Below, piece by piece: positions 15,741-24,170 of a DNA stretch of 32,480 nucleotides. The stretch's first letter is position 1; each line of letters opens with the position of its first letter. Below the pieces are notes generated by a model. That model ran no database searches, had not been told where the DNA came from, and worked only from the letters and a program-made list of their open reading frames with translations. The translations under genes and the position numbers were made by a program. Source of the stretch: Pirellulales bacterium (GTDB lineage: Bacteria > Planctomycetota > Planctomycetia > Pirellulales > JANQPP01); NCBI GenBank assembly GCA_028289405.1, contig JANQPP010000147.1:1-32480 (forward strand), given 5' to 3'.

Positions 15741-16501
15741 AAAAGCTGTCGGGCATTTTTCGCGGTCTGGGCCGCCAACTCTTTCACGGTGATGCCTCGG
15801 ACCTCCGCCAGGCAACGGGCCGTATGCTCCACCCGCGCCGGCTCGTTGCGTTTGCCGCGCAATGGATGTGGAGACAAATAGGGGCTATCCGTTTCGATCA
15901 GCAGCCGCTCATCAGGAATGGTTGCCGCAACTTCCCGTAATGCATCCGATTTTTTGAAGGTGACCATCCCGGCGAAGCTGATATGCAATCCCAGCGCGAC
16001 GCATTCGGCGGCCGTTTCGGAAGTGCCGGTGAAGGAGTGCATGATGCCCCGCACAGGGCCACGCCGGCTTGCCGTGTGGAGCATCTCCAACACCTCGGCA
16101 TCGCTTTCCCGCGTGTGAATGATGATCGGCAGGCGGCGGGTTTGGCTCAGGCGGAGATGCCGGTCGAAGTAGTCCTGTTGCAGGGGGAATGGCGTGAAAT
16201 CCCAGTGCCGGTCCAGCCCGCTTTCACCAATCGCCACCACGCGAGGCTGGTCCACCAAGGCCTCCACGCGGCTCCATTCTTGTTCGGCGGCCTCCGCGCA
16301 GTAATTGGGCTGGATGCCGACGGCGGCGTACACGCCAGCATGAGTTTGGGCCAAGCGGCAAGTCGCTTCGCTGGAATCGGCGGTGGTTCCTACCGCCACG
16401 ATACGGTTCACGCCTGCCTGGCGTGCCCGGTCGAGCACGTCGGCCAAGTCCTGGGAAAATTCTTCCTGGTCCAGATGAGCATGGGTATCGAACAGATCCA
16501 T
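15728..16501 (-). CDS. tatD: TatD-family metal-dependent hydrolase (DNase)
   Basis: The 257-residue product shows the TatD signatures in order: DTHAHLDQ (His7, His9), AIGESGLDRHWDF, PIIIHTRESDAEVLEML, GIMHSFTGT and LIETDSPYLSPHPLRGKRNE. These build a TIM barrel with a two-metal site that acts on DNA ends, with likely roles in DNA repair or turnover. One deviation from the usual GEIGLDYH text is seen (GESGLDRH), leaving the acidic residue in place. The ATG at 16501 is chosen over one seven codons upstream, because GAGGGA lies nine bases before it and family members begin directly with the DTHAHLD strand. It is downstream of the complex I operon and the small helical gene on the same strand. 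Confidence 0.93.
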   Translation of the reverse strand: MDLFDTHAHLDQEEFSQDLADVLDRARQAGVNRIVAVGTTADSSEATCRLAQTHAGVYAAVGIQPNYCAEAAEQEWSRVEALVDQPRVVAIGESGLDRHWDFTPFPLQQDYFDRHLRLSQTRRLPIIIHTRESDAEVLEMLHTASRRGPVRGIMHSFTGTSETAAECVALGLHISFAGMVTFKKSDALREVAATIPDERLLIETDSPYLSPHPLRGKRNEPARVEHTARCLAEVRGITVKELAAQTAKNARQLFAVD

Positions 16502-16586
16502 CGGAACGATTCCCTCAGACATTCAATGCGAAACGCACCCGAGCGCCGAAGGGGCATGCATCATCAGCGCCGCCGAGGAATGGCCC

Positions 16587-17015
16587 CTATTTCCGTTGGA
16601 ATTCTTGCATGGCCTGCAAGTGCCGCTGAGCGGCTTGCCGTACCGCTTCGACGAGCTCCTGGGCATCTGGATCCCCGGAGATCCGCCGCTCGCAATCTTC
16701 CAATTCCGCGAGGTCACGCTGTTGGCAACGGATCAGCTCCTTGAGCAAGAACGTGTGCGATAGATCGTTCGTCGCGGTGTAGGCCAAAGGGAAGCCTTGC
16801 GAATAGCGGGGAATTTCCCGATCGTGGAACAAGTCGCCAAGGCGGGAGAGCAACTCCCGCTGTTCCGAGGCCAAGGGCCGGATAAACTCGGCCAGCGGTC
16901 TCTCTTGGGAAGCATCCACGGGAGATTGCAGCACGGTGTCCAGATAGAGGACGAAGGATTGGTGGGCAACGGCCCAAACCCGTGCCAGGCATTCGTTGGC
17001 GGCGGCTTGTTTCAT
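16587..17015 (-). CDS. Small helical protein of unknown function
   Basis: The 142-residue product is predicted to be nearly all helix: hydrophobic and charged residues alternate with heptad-like spacing, especially in the last 50 residues (LIRCQQRDLAELEDCERRI). The size and pattern would fit a four-helix bundle, but no metal-binding ExxH motif of ferritins is seen, so I name no family. Start is chosen at the ATG at 17013-17015; an upstream in-frame ATG at 17048 is possible. It begins 49 bases after nuoN on the same strand and is probably the next gene of that transcript. A complex I role is unproven. Confidence 0.6.
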   Translation of the reverse strand: MKQAAANECLARVWAVAHQSFVLYLDTVLQSPVDASQERPLAEFIRPLASEQRELLSRLGDLFHDREIPRYSQGFPLAYTATNDLSHTFLLKELIRCQQRDLAELEDCERRISGDPDAQELVEAVRQAAQRHLQAMQEFQRK

Positions 17016-17064
17016 AGGGATTTCACGCGACGGATGCGGAGAATGCATGTTTGAGCCAAACCGT

Positions 17065-18798
17065 TCATGACAACAACCGGGAAGCGGCGGTCAACGTCAG
17101 GCGTTGCAGCGTGTCCCAACCCAAAATCAGCACCACCAACGGCAGCGTCATGGCGACGACGTACGCCCCAGGCACGGATACCAGCGAAAAGCGGAAGGGA
17201 GCGCGATGGTCCGGCTCCGGAGACATGGCCATGACCTTGACGACGCGCAGATAGTAAAACAGGCTGATCACCGTATTCAATCCGCCAATCGCCAAGAGCG
17301 TCCACATTTCCGCGTTGGCCAGCGCGGCGAATGCCTCGAACTTCGCCAAGAATCCTGCCAACGGCGGCAGTCCCACGAGACTGAAAAGAATCAAGGCGAA
17401 GCAGACCACGACACCGGGCGATTTCCTGACAAGGCCGGCGTAGTCGGCAATCTCCTCGCTCCCCATGGTATTTCGCAGAAAAGCGATGACCGCGAATGCC
17501 CCCAAGTTCATGAAGAGATAAATCCCCACGTAGGTAGCGATCGAAGCGACAGCCTGTTGGGCATTCACGGGATCCCGCCCGATAAGCACGACTGCGGCGG
17601 CGGCGGGCATCATCATATAACCCGCGTGGGCGATTGTGGAATAGGCGAGTAGGCGTTTAATATTCGTCTGCCCATAGGCGGCCAAATTTCCGAAGGTGCA
17701 GGTGATGGCCGCGAGCAGTGCGATGAGTCCCGCCACGTAAGTCCGGGCTGGTGCCAATGCGGAGGACGCTTCCTCTGGTGACAAGGTTTCGAGACTCGGC
17801 GGCGTTTCGGCCTCTGCCGTCGATGCGGATACATCGCTGGGAGATTCTCCTTCCACCGGTTCATCGGCAACGGCGAAGAAACCGGCCACTTCCACGGGAG
17901 GTTCCACTTCCACGGCGGGCGTGGGGATCGAGGTCATCCCGAACGCAACACGGACCAGCAATGCGAGTGCCGCCGCTTTGGAGGCGACGGACAAGAAGGC
18001 ATTCACTTCCGCCGTGGCGCCTTCGAACACGTCCGGGCACCAAAAATGGAAGGGCACGGCGGAGAGCTTGAAGGCCAAACCCACCGCCAACATTAATCCG
18101 CCGAGCGCGAGTACGAGCAACTCGCCTTGCGCCAAATCACCCCCCGAATTTTCGGCGGCCATGAGCAGTTCCGCCAGGCGGTGGGCCATCGTGGGCAGAT
18201 GCACCGAGCCCAACAGGCCGCCTAACAGGCTAATGCCGTAGAGCATGATCCCGGCGGTCCCGGCACCATACACGGCGTATTTCAGCGCGGCCTCGCTGCT
18301 ATCTCGGCGGGATTTGATGATCCCCGCCAGTACATAAGACGGCACGCTCGCCATCTCCACGCCGAGGAACACCATGAGCAAATGATTGGAAGCAGCCATC
18401 AGGCACATGCCCAGTAGGCCGCCCAGGACCAAAGTGTAAAAATCGGGGCTGTCTTCCCGATCCACGATGCCCGAAATTTTGCAGAATATCAGAAACAAAA
18501 GCGCGAACGTGGCGAGGAAGCCGCGGAAGTAGGCGGTCCAAGGATCATACACGAGCAGCCCGGTAAAAATCTCTTGCCGCGCCACCGTGTGCGCGTCCCA
18601 AGGCGCGGCCCACCACAAGGCCACGCCCATGCCCACCAGCGCGACGTAGAAAGAATCGAAACGGTTGCCGCCCGGCAACACGCGGATGACCAGCATCAGC
18701 AAGATCGTGGCGCAGATGGCCAATTCCGGTCCGAACGCGGGCAGGCTCACGTGCAGCGTGTCGTGAAGGTAGGCGTCAAGCTGTTCGAACAGGTTCAC
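17065..18798 (-). CDS. nuoN: NADH-quinone oxidoreductase subunit N
   Basis: The 577-residue product is an antiporter-like proton-pumping subunit of complex I. Key features are FLGVEMASVPSYVLAGI with Glu148 or so in helix 5, AFKLSAVPFHFWCPDVFEGA with the central lysine at about 244, and KRLLAYSTIAHAGYMM. The family is usually 450-500 residues. The excess comes mainly from an acidic, Pro/Ser-rich insert at about residues 293-352, between two transmembrane helices. Translation starts at a GTG (18796-18798), with AAAGG nine bases upstream. It is the last recognised subunit gene of the operon, 51 bases after nuoM. Confidence 0.95.
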   Translation of the reverse strand: MNLFEQLDAYLHDTLHVSLPAFGPELAICATILLMLVIRVLPGGNRFDSFYVALVGMGVALWWAAPWDAHTVARQEIFTGLLVYDPWTAYFRGFLATFALLFLIFCKISGIVDREDSPDFYTLVLGGLLGMCLMAASNHLLMVFLGVEMASVPSYVLAGIIKSRRDSSEAALKYAVYGAGTAGIMLYGISLLGGLLGSVHLPTMAHRLAELLMAAENSGGDLAQGELLVLALGGLMLAVGLAFKLSAVPFHFWCPDVFEGATAEVNAFLSVASKAAALALLVRVAFGMTSIPTPAVEVEPPVEVAGFFAVADEPVEGESPSDVSASTAEAETPPSLETLSPEEASSALAPARTYVAGLIALLAAITCTFGNLAAYGQTNIKRLLAYSTIAHAGYMMMPAAAAVVLIGRDPVNAQQAVASIATYVGIYLFMNLGAFAVIAFLRNTMGSEEIADYAGLVRKSPGVVVCFALILFSLVGLPPLAGFLAKFEAFAALANAEMWTLLAIGGLNTVISLFYYLRVVKVMAMSPEPDHRAPFRFSLVSVPGAYVVAMTLPLVVLILGWDTLQRLTLTAASRLLS

Positions 18799-18849
18799 GT
18801 TGGCTGGCCTTTGCGTTGGTTCGCGTCCACTGATGTTCCCCAGGCGGCA

Positions 18850-20625
18850 TCAGTCTTGCATATTTTGATCGGTATCACGGAGTGACGGGGTTTCCATGGC
18901 GGCGAGCGAAACGGGCGGCGTGATATTAGCCGTCTCTGGAGCGGGTGCCCCGGCTTGGGTGCGTTGGGCCCATGCCGCCATGTCGTCCACCGTGCGGTTG
19001 ACCGCCGGTGCCATGTAGTTGAACACGGCCATGGGATACACGCCGAAGACGATGGCCATGGCCAACAGTGGCGCGGCGATCGCCAGTTCACGCGGGGTGA
19101 TCGGCGTTAAAGCCTCGCCATGCGGACCTTTGTAAGCCGGTCCCAAATAGACCCGCTGCAAGGTCCACAAAATGTAGGCAGCCGTGAGTATGACCACCGA
19201 AGCCGTAATCACCGCGAGCGCTTTGCTGTAAGTCCACACGGAGAGCGTGACGAAGACTTCGCCAATGAAACCGCAGAGGCCGGGTAAGCCCATGCCAGCG
19301 AAGAAAATGCCCACCGCGATGCCGCTGAAGACCGGCATGCGGCCAAACAGTCCGCCGAACTCGTCCAGGTTACGGTGATGCACGCGGTCATAGACGATGC
19401 CCACCATGAAGAACATGCCCGCCGAGCTGATTCCGTGGGCAATCATCTGGAACATGGCACCGTTCATACCCATCTTCCAGGCGTCCGCATCGTAGAGGTT
19501 GCCAGCCGTGGCACTCCAGACGCCCATACCGAGCACGACGTAGCCCATGTGGCTCACCGAGCTATACGCCACGAGGCGTTTGAAATCTTTTTGGGCCAGT
19601 GCCGCAAAGGCACCGTAGACCATGCTCACCACCCCCAACAGGCATACGAACCAAGCCAACTGATATCCGGCTTCCGGACAGATGGGATAGCAGAGGCGAA
19701 TGATTCCATAGCCGCCCAGCTTCAAGAGCACGCCGGCCAGGATCATGGAGATCGGCGTGGGGGCTTCCACGTGGGCATCGGGGAGCCAGGTATGCACCGG
19801 CACGGAGGGGACCTTGATCACGAAGCCCAAAAAGAGCAACAAAAAGGCCCACCATTGCAGTGATTTCCCGGCCAGCAGTTCGTGGCTGAATTGCCCGGTA
19901 TGCTGTCCGAGCTGCTGCAAGGCCAAGATGTTAAACGTATGCACGGGAGAGTCGGTTTCCTGCTCCGGCAGTTCGACTTGGGCGGCGGCCAGTTGGTCCG
20001 GCGTCAGTTCGCGGATATCGCTGGCGAAATAGAGCATGAGCACGGCGATGAGCATCATCACCCCGCCGACCAGCGTGTACAAGAAAAACTTGATCGCGGC
20101 GTATTCACGGCGCGGCCCGCCCCAGATGCCGATGAGAAAGTACATCGGTAGCAGCATGACTTCCCAGAAGACATAAAACAGGAACAAGTCCAGCGAGAGA
20201 AACACGCCAAGGATGCCCGTCTCCAAGAGGAGAAAGAGGATGCAGTATGCCTTCACGTGCTTTTCGATGTTCCAACTGGCTCCCATGGAGAGGAGGGAGA
20301 TGAAGGTGGTGAGCAGCACGAGTGGAAAACTCACGCCATCCACGCCCAGCAGGTAATCCATGCGGAAAGCGGTCGTATCGATCCAGGGGAGTGAAACCAC
20401 GTTTTGGATTTCGGCGACGTTTTCCTCGGCGAAGGAGAATTTGCCACTTTCCGCATCGCCATCGGCCGGCAGGGCCATGTAGAGCGTGGCCAGGAAGGTG
20501 ACCAGCGTGACCAGGAGCGTGAAGATCTTGATGGCATCCCCCTTCTCCTTGGGGAAGAAGGCCAGCAAGAGAGCGCCCACGGCTGGAGCGAAGATCACGA
20601 ACGACAGCAAAAACAGCGGACTCAT
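18850..20625 (-). CDS. nuoM: NADH-quinone oxidoreductase subunit M
   Basis: The 591-residue product is a second antiporter-like pump subunit of complex I, spanning the membrane about fourteen times. Motifs include FYVFWEVMLLPMYFLIGIWG (helix 5 glutamate), GFVIKVPSVPVHTWLPDAHV with the central lysine, and KRLVAYSSVSHMGYVVLG. A hydrophilic C-terminal tail of about 45 residues, rich in Ala, Thr and Pro, extends past the last helix. I choose the ATG at 20623-20625 over a TTG seven codons earlier, since the protein then begins with MSPLFLLSFVIF as is usual. It lies 93 bases after nuoL. Confidence 0.95.
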   Translation of the reverse strand: MSPLFLLSFVIFAPAVGALLLAFFPKEKGDAIKIFTLLVTLVTFLATLYMALPADGDAESGKFSFAEENVAEIQNVVSLPWIDTTAFRMDYLLGVDGVSFPLVLLTTFISLLSMGASWNIEKHVKAYCILFLLLETGILGVFLSLDLFLFYVFWEVMLLPMYFLIGIWGGPRREYAAIKFFLYTLVGGVMMLIAVLMLYFASDIRELTPDQLAAAQVELPEQETDSPVHTFNILALQQLGQHTGQFSHELLAGKSLQWWAFLLLFLGFVIKVPSVPVHTWLPDAHVEAPTPISMILAGVLLKLGGYGIIRLCYPICPEAGYQLAWFVCLLGVVSMVYGAFAALAQKDFKRLVAYSSVSHMGYVVLGMGVWSATAGNLYDADAWKMGMNGAMFQMIAHGISSAGMFFMVGIVYDRVHHRNLDEFGGLFGRMPVFSGIAVGIFFAGMGLPGLCGFIGEVFVTLSVWTYSKALAVITASVVILTAAYILWTLQRVYLGPAYKGPHGEALTPITPRELAIAAPLLAMAIVFGVYPMAVFNYMAPAVNRTVDDMAAWAQRTQAGAPAPETANITPPVSLAAMETPSLRDTDQNMQD

Positions 20626-20718
20626 GTCACCCACTTCCCGATACAAACGCCAGCCGATGTGGCTGTCATGGCGGTTACGGTCCCGCGCCGCGGCCCTATC
20701 GAAGCCGCCCCTGGACGG

Positions 20719-23229
20719 CTAATTCCCGGCCCAGGTGGGATTCCAAAAAAAGGAGACTAACAAAAACAACGCCGCCGTCCCGACGACGATAAACATCACA
20801 TATTGACGAATACTTCCAGTTTGAGCGACCCGAAGTCCGAGTCCCAAGCTGTAGGTCCATTGAGCCAGTTTGTTGGCCAAGCCGTCGACCACGGGCCGGT
20901 CGATGGAGCGGTCCACCTGGTCGGAAACGCCACGCACGAAGGTCGCCGTGCCGTCGATCAAACGGTCAAACGCATTCTTATCCACGCCGGCCGCTAGCCG
21001 CGCCACCACATGCGCGGGCCGGATGAAAATGATCTCGTAAAGTTCATCGAACCACCACTTGTGCAGCAGGAAGCGGTGGACGGGAAAGAATTGACGCCGT
21101 GCGTCCTCCGGATCGAGCAATCGCCAGCCGTAGAACACCGCCGCGAAGAACACCCCACCGAGTGCCGTGGAGAAGGCGATCAACGTGGCCGGGATTTTGA
21201 TCTCCTTGACATGGCTAAGGTGCTCGTCGGGGATGGTCAGTTCCGGGAGCCACGCACCACCTTCCACGTTGGCTAGCGTTCCAGCCGGGCGGGCCTGCTC
21301 CAGAAGTCCCGTGTTCCCCGCCAAACTCGGCAAACCAGGAAGCTGCCAGCCGACACCAATCGCAAATACCGAAAGCACCACCAAGGGGAGATACATCACC
21401 TTGGGCGATTCGTGCGCGTGTTCATACACGCGCTCATCGCGAGGCGGACCGGCGAAGGTCATGAACCACAGGCGGAACATGTAAAACGCCGTGATCGCCG
21501 CGCCACCCGCCGCCGCGAGGAACAGGATACGGTGCGCCGGGTTCTCATTCGTGAAGCTTAGGGCCTGCTCAATGATCGCGTCCTTCGAATAGTAACCACT
21601 AAAGCCGATCACGAAGGGAATGCCCGCTCCGATAATCGCCAGGCAGCCGACGAGCATCGTGTAAGCCGTCCAGGGCATCTTATGCCGCAGGCCGCCCATT
21701 TTGGTCATTTCGTTGGTATGACAAGCATGGATCACCGAACCGGAGCCCATGAAGAGCAGGCTCTTGAAGAAGGCGTGCGTGATCAGGTGGAACATTCCCG
21801 CCACCCATCCGCCAATCCCCAGCGCCAACATCATGTAGCCCAACTGGCTGACCGTGGAATAGGCGAGTACCCGCTTGATATCCGTGGCCACGATGGCAAT
21901 GGTGGCCGCGATGAACAGTGTAATGGCTCCGATGTAGGCGATGGCCAGCAACACCTCGGGCGTGAAGACCGGAAAAAAGCGGCCCACCAAATAAACGCCT
22001 GCCGCGACCATCGTGGCGGAGTGTACCAGTGCCGAGACCGGCGTGGGGCCTTCCATAGCGTCGGGCAGCCACACATGCAACGGGAATTGGGCACTTTTGC
22101 CCACGCAGCCGCAGAAAATCCCCAGGCCCGCGATGACGAGCAAGGCATAGCCATAATGCTCGGGTCCGTCGCGCCACTCGGGAATTTGTTCGGCGATGGC
22201 GGTTTCCGATGCTTCGAGATCGCCCGTTTCTGCCACAATTTGAGCGACTTCTTCCGAGGCAGCGGCACGTACCATGCCATCGGGAGTGCGTAGTTGGTAT
22301 TCATTCTCCTCGGGCCGTACCTGGCTGAAGATGCCGGCCTGCTGATTACCCTCGCTGTCGGTCCAATCACCGAAGCTGAAGGTTCCCAAACTGCCCCACA
22401 AAGCCATGAGGCCGATGATCATGCCGAAGTCGCCCACACGGTTCACGATGAACGCTTTGTTGGCGGCGCAGGACGCGCTGTGGCGCTCAAAATAAAAGCC
22501 AATCAGGAAGTAAGAGCAGACGCCCACCAACTCCCAAAACACGAACACCATCGCGATGTTGCCCGCGATGACGATCCCCAGCATGCTGAAGCAGAACAGG
22601 GACAGATATTGAAAGAAGCGATGAAAGCGGCCCCGCCGATGCAGGTGGCCGCCGTCTTCGAGCGTGACTTCATGGTCATCCACGTCGTGGAGTTCGTCGT
22701 GCATGTAGCCGACGGCGTAGAAGTGGATGCAGGTGGCAATGAACGTCACCATGCAGAACATGGTCACCGTGAGCGCGTCCACGTAGTAGCCGATGGAAAT
22801 TCGCAGGTCACCGAACTCACCCAGCAGGTACCAATCTCCGCTGTAGGAGCGAGGGGGTTCCGCGTGATGGCCGGCGTGGTGATCTTCTTCGCCGTGTTCG
22901 GCCGCATGGTCGTCATGTTCGGCGTCCACTGGCGCGGCATGTTCCTCGCCAGCATCCTGAGCCCGGACGACCAGTGGTGCATCGACCGTGGAACTGGCGT
23001 GGGATTCATCTTCGTGGTGCTCTTCGGGCGCGGGCGCCGAACCGAGCCACACCAGCATGGCGATCGCGGAGAGAACGAAACCACTCAAGATGGCCGAAGT
23101 GGCGACATAGCTAGCCAACACACCTTCCTTGCCCAACCGCCGTCCGAGCAGGACGATGATGGCAAAAGATGCCAAAGGCAGCAGCCAAGCCAAGCCTAAT
23201 AGCGCGGGTAGGACGGATTCCGGATTCAT
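20719..23229 (-). CDS. nuoL: NADH-quinone oxidoreductase subunit L with His/Asp/Glu-rich insertion
   Basis: The 836-residue product is the largest antiporter-like subunit of complex I; family members are usually 600-660 residues. Core motifs are VFVFWELVGVCSYFLIGF, AQFPLHVWLPDAMEGPTPVS, ALVHSATMVAAGVYLVGRFF and KRVLAYSTVSQLGYMMLALG. The C-terminus has the long amphipathic region and final helix expected. Extra length comes from residues 68-126, with eleven histidines among many Asp/Glu, from a second His/Asp-rich loop at about 176-203, and from an acidic loop at about 300-355. The start codon shares one base with the nuoK stop, which indicates tight translational coupling. Confidence 0.95.
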   Translation of the reverse strand: MNPESVLPALLGLAWLLPLASFAIIVLLGRRLGKEGVLASYVATSAILSGFVLSAIAMLVWLGSAPAPEEHHEDESHASSTVDAPLVVRAQDAGEEHAAPVDAEHDDHAAEHGEEDHHAGHHAEPPRSYSGDWYLLGEFGDLRISIGYYVDALTVTMFCMVTFIATCIHFYAVGYMHDELHDVDDHEVTLEDGGHLHRRGRFHRFFQYLSLFCFSMLGIVIAGNIAMVFVFWELVGVCSYFLIGFYFERHSASCAANKAFIVNRVGDFGMIIGLMALWGSLGTFSFGDWTDSEGNQQAGIFSQVRPEENEYQLRTPDGMVRAAASEEVAQIVAETGDLEASETAIAEQIPEWRDGPEHYGYALLVIAGLGIFCGCVGKSAQFPLHVWLPDAMEGPTPVSALVHSATMVAAGVYLVGRFFPVFTPEVLLAIAYIGAITLFIAATIAIVATDIKRVLAYSTVSQLGYMMLALGIGGWVAGMFHLITHAFFKSLLFMGSGSVIHACHTNEMTKMGGLRHKMPWTAYTMLVGCLAIIGAGIPFVIGFSGYYSKDAIIEQALSFTNENPAHRILFLAAAGGAAITAFYMFRLWFMTFAGPPRDERVYEHAHESPKVMYLPLVVLSVFAIGVGWQLPGLPSLAGNTGLLEQARPAGTLANVEGGAWLPELTIPDEHLSHVKEIKIPATLIAFSTALGGVFFAAVFYGWRLLDPEDARRQFFPVHRFLLHKWWFDELYEIIFIRPAHVVARLAAGVDKNAFDRLIDGTATFVRGVSDQVDRSIDRPVVDGLANKLAQWTYSLGLGLRVAQTGSIRQYVMFIVVGTAALFLLVSFFWNPTWAGN

Positions 23230-23570
23230 TAGCCTTTCAACCTATCCGCCTCGTCGACGTCCACGGTCGCGTGATTGTTGTAAAAGTTGAGCGTGATGGC
23301 CAAAGCCACGGCCGCCTCCGCGGCCGCCAAGACGATCACGAACAGTGCGATAAGCTGGCCATCGAGCCCCAAGAACACGGAGGAACCGCGCAAATAAGGA
23401 CTACTGAACGCGACGAAATTGAGGTTGGCCCCATTGAGCACGAGCTCAATCCCCATCAACACGCCGAGCGCGTTCCGCTTGGTGGCCATGCAGACGGCGC
23501 CGGTCACGAACATCACCGCGCCCACCACCAAATAATGCGTGAGGCCCACCGGTTCGGTTAGCAAGTTCAT
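23229..23570 (-). CDS. nuoK: NADH-quinone oxidoreductase subunit K
   Basis: The 113-residue product has three transmembrane helices. It includes the conserved GVLMGIELVLNGANLNFVAF segment, whose buried glutamate takes part in proton transfer, and a second buried glutamate in LAAAEAAVALAI. Length is close to the usual 100. It forms part of the membrane arm next to NuoJ and NuoN. Only three bases separate it from nuoJ, and it overlaps nuoL by one base. Confidence 0.95.
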   Translation of the reverse strand: MNLLTEPVGLTHYLVVGAVMFVTGAVCMATKRNALGVLMGIELVLNGANLNFVAFSSPYLRGSSVFLGLDGQLIALFVIVLAAAEAAVALAITLNFYNNHATVDVDEADRLKG

Positions 23571-23573
23571 GGG

Positions 23574-24158
23574 CTAGCTCGCCTCCTGGCGGGCGCGGCG
23601 TTTGGGACGTGCCAAATAGGCCGCTCCCACCAACACGACCAACAGATGGATGGAGATGATTTCGAACGGCAGCAGGTAACCGGTCATCGCGGTTTGAGTG
23701 GAGGCATCCGCTTCCGCGTCGCCGTCCACGCGCAATCCCAAGAAGCCCATGCCCAGCCGCGTGGCGGTGACTTGTTCTTCGAGCGGAACCTCGGCGGTGG
23801 TCGGAGATGTCCAACTCTCCACGCGAAACGCCGCTTGCACCAGAATCATCAGAAACACGGAGCCCACGATGGCGGCCAAAATCCACTCACCCCCGGCTGT
23901 CCGCATGGAGACAAAGGCCCGCTGGGCCGTGAGCATCACGCCAAAGATCAAAAGTACGAGCGTACCGCCCACGTAGATCATGAGCTGCATGGCGCCCACG
24001 AAATCCGCTCCGGCTAGAAAAAACAGGCCAGCGGTGGCGGACAGCGAGATCACCAAATAAAAGGCCATCCGCACCACGTTGCTGGTGGCCACCACGGCGA
24101 TGGCGAAACCACAGCAGACGAGCGAGAACAGCAAGAAGAAAAAGGAATGCCAATTCAT
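23574..24158 (-). CDS. nuoJ: NADH-quinone oxidoreductase subunit J
   Basis: The 194-residue product has five hydrophobic helices, with the typical VRMAFYLVISLSATAGLFFL and FVGAMQLMIYVGGTLVLLIF segments of NuoJ. Between helices 4 and 5 is a hydrophilic loop of about 45 residues with RVDGDAEADASTQT. It helps form the lateral proton path of the membrane arm together with NuoK and NuoA. It starts 12 bases after nuoH and ends three bases before nuoK, so the three are transcribed together. Confidence 0.93.
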   Translation of the reverse strand: MNWHSFFFLLFSLVCCGFAIAVVATSNVVRMAFYLVISLSATAGLFFLAGADFVGAMQLMIYVGGTLVLLIFGVMLTAQRAFVSMRTAGGEWILAAIVGSVFLMILVQAAFRVESWTSPTTAEVPLEEQVTATRLGMGFLGLRVDGDAEADASTQTAMTGYLLPFEIISIHLLVVLVGAAYLARPKRRARQEAS

Positions 24159-24170
24159 GAGAACTATTCG

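Noticed and set aside
22294..23199. 301-codon plus-strand frame opposite nuoL
   Set aside because: It is the antisense of nuoL, its length reflecting GC-rich codon bias and the His-rich insert; no ribosome site or motif.
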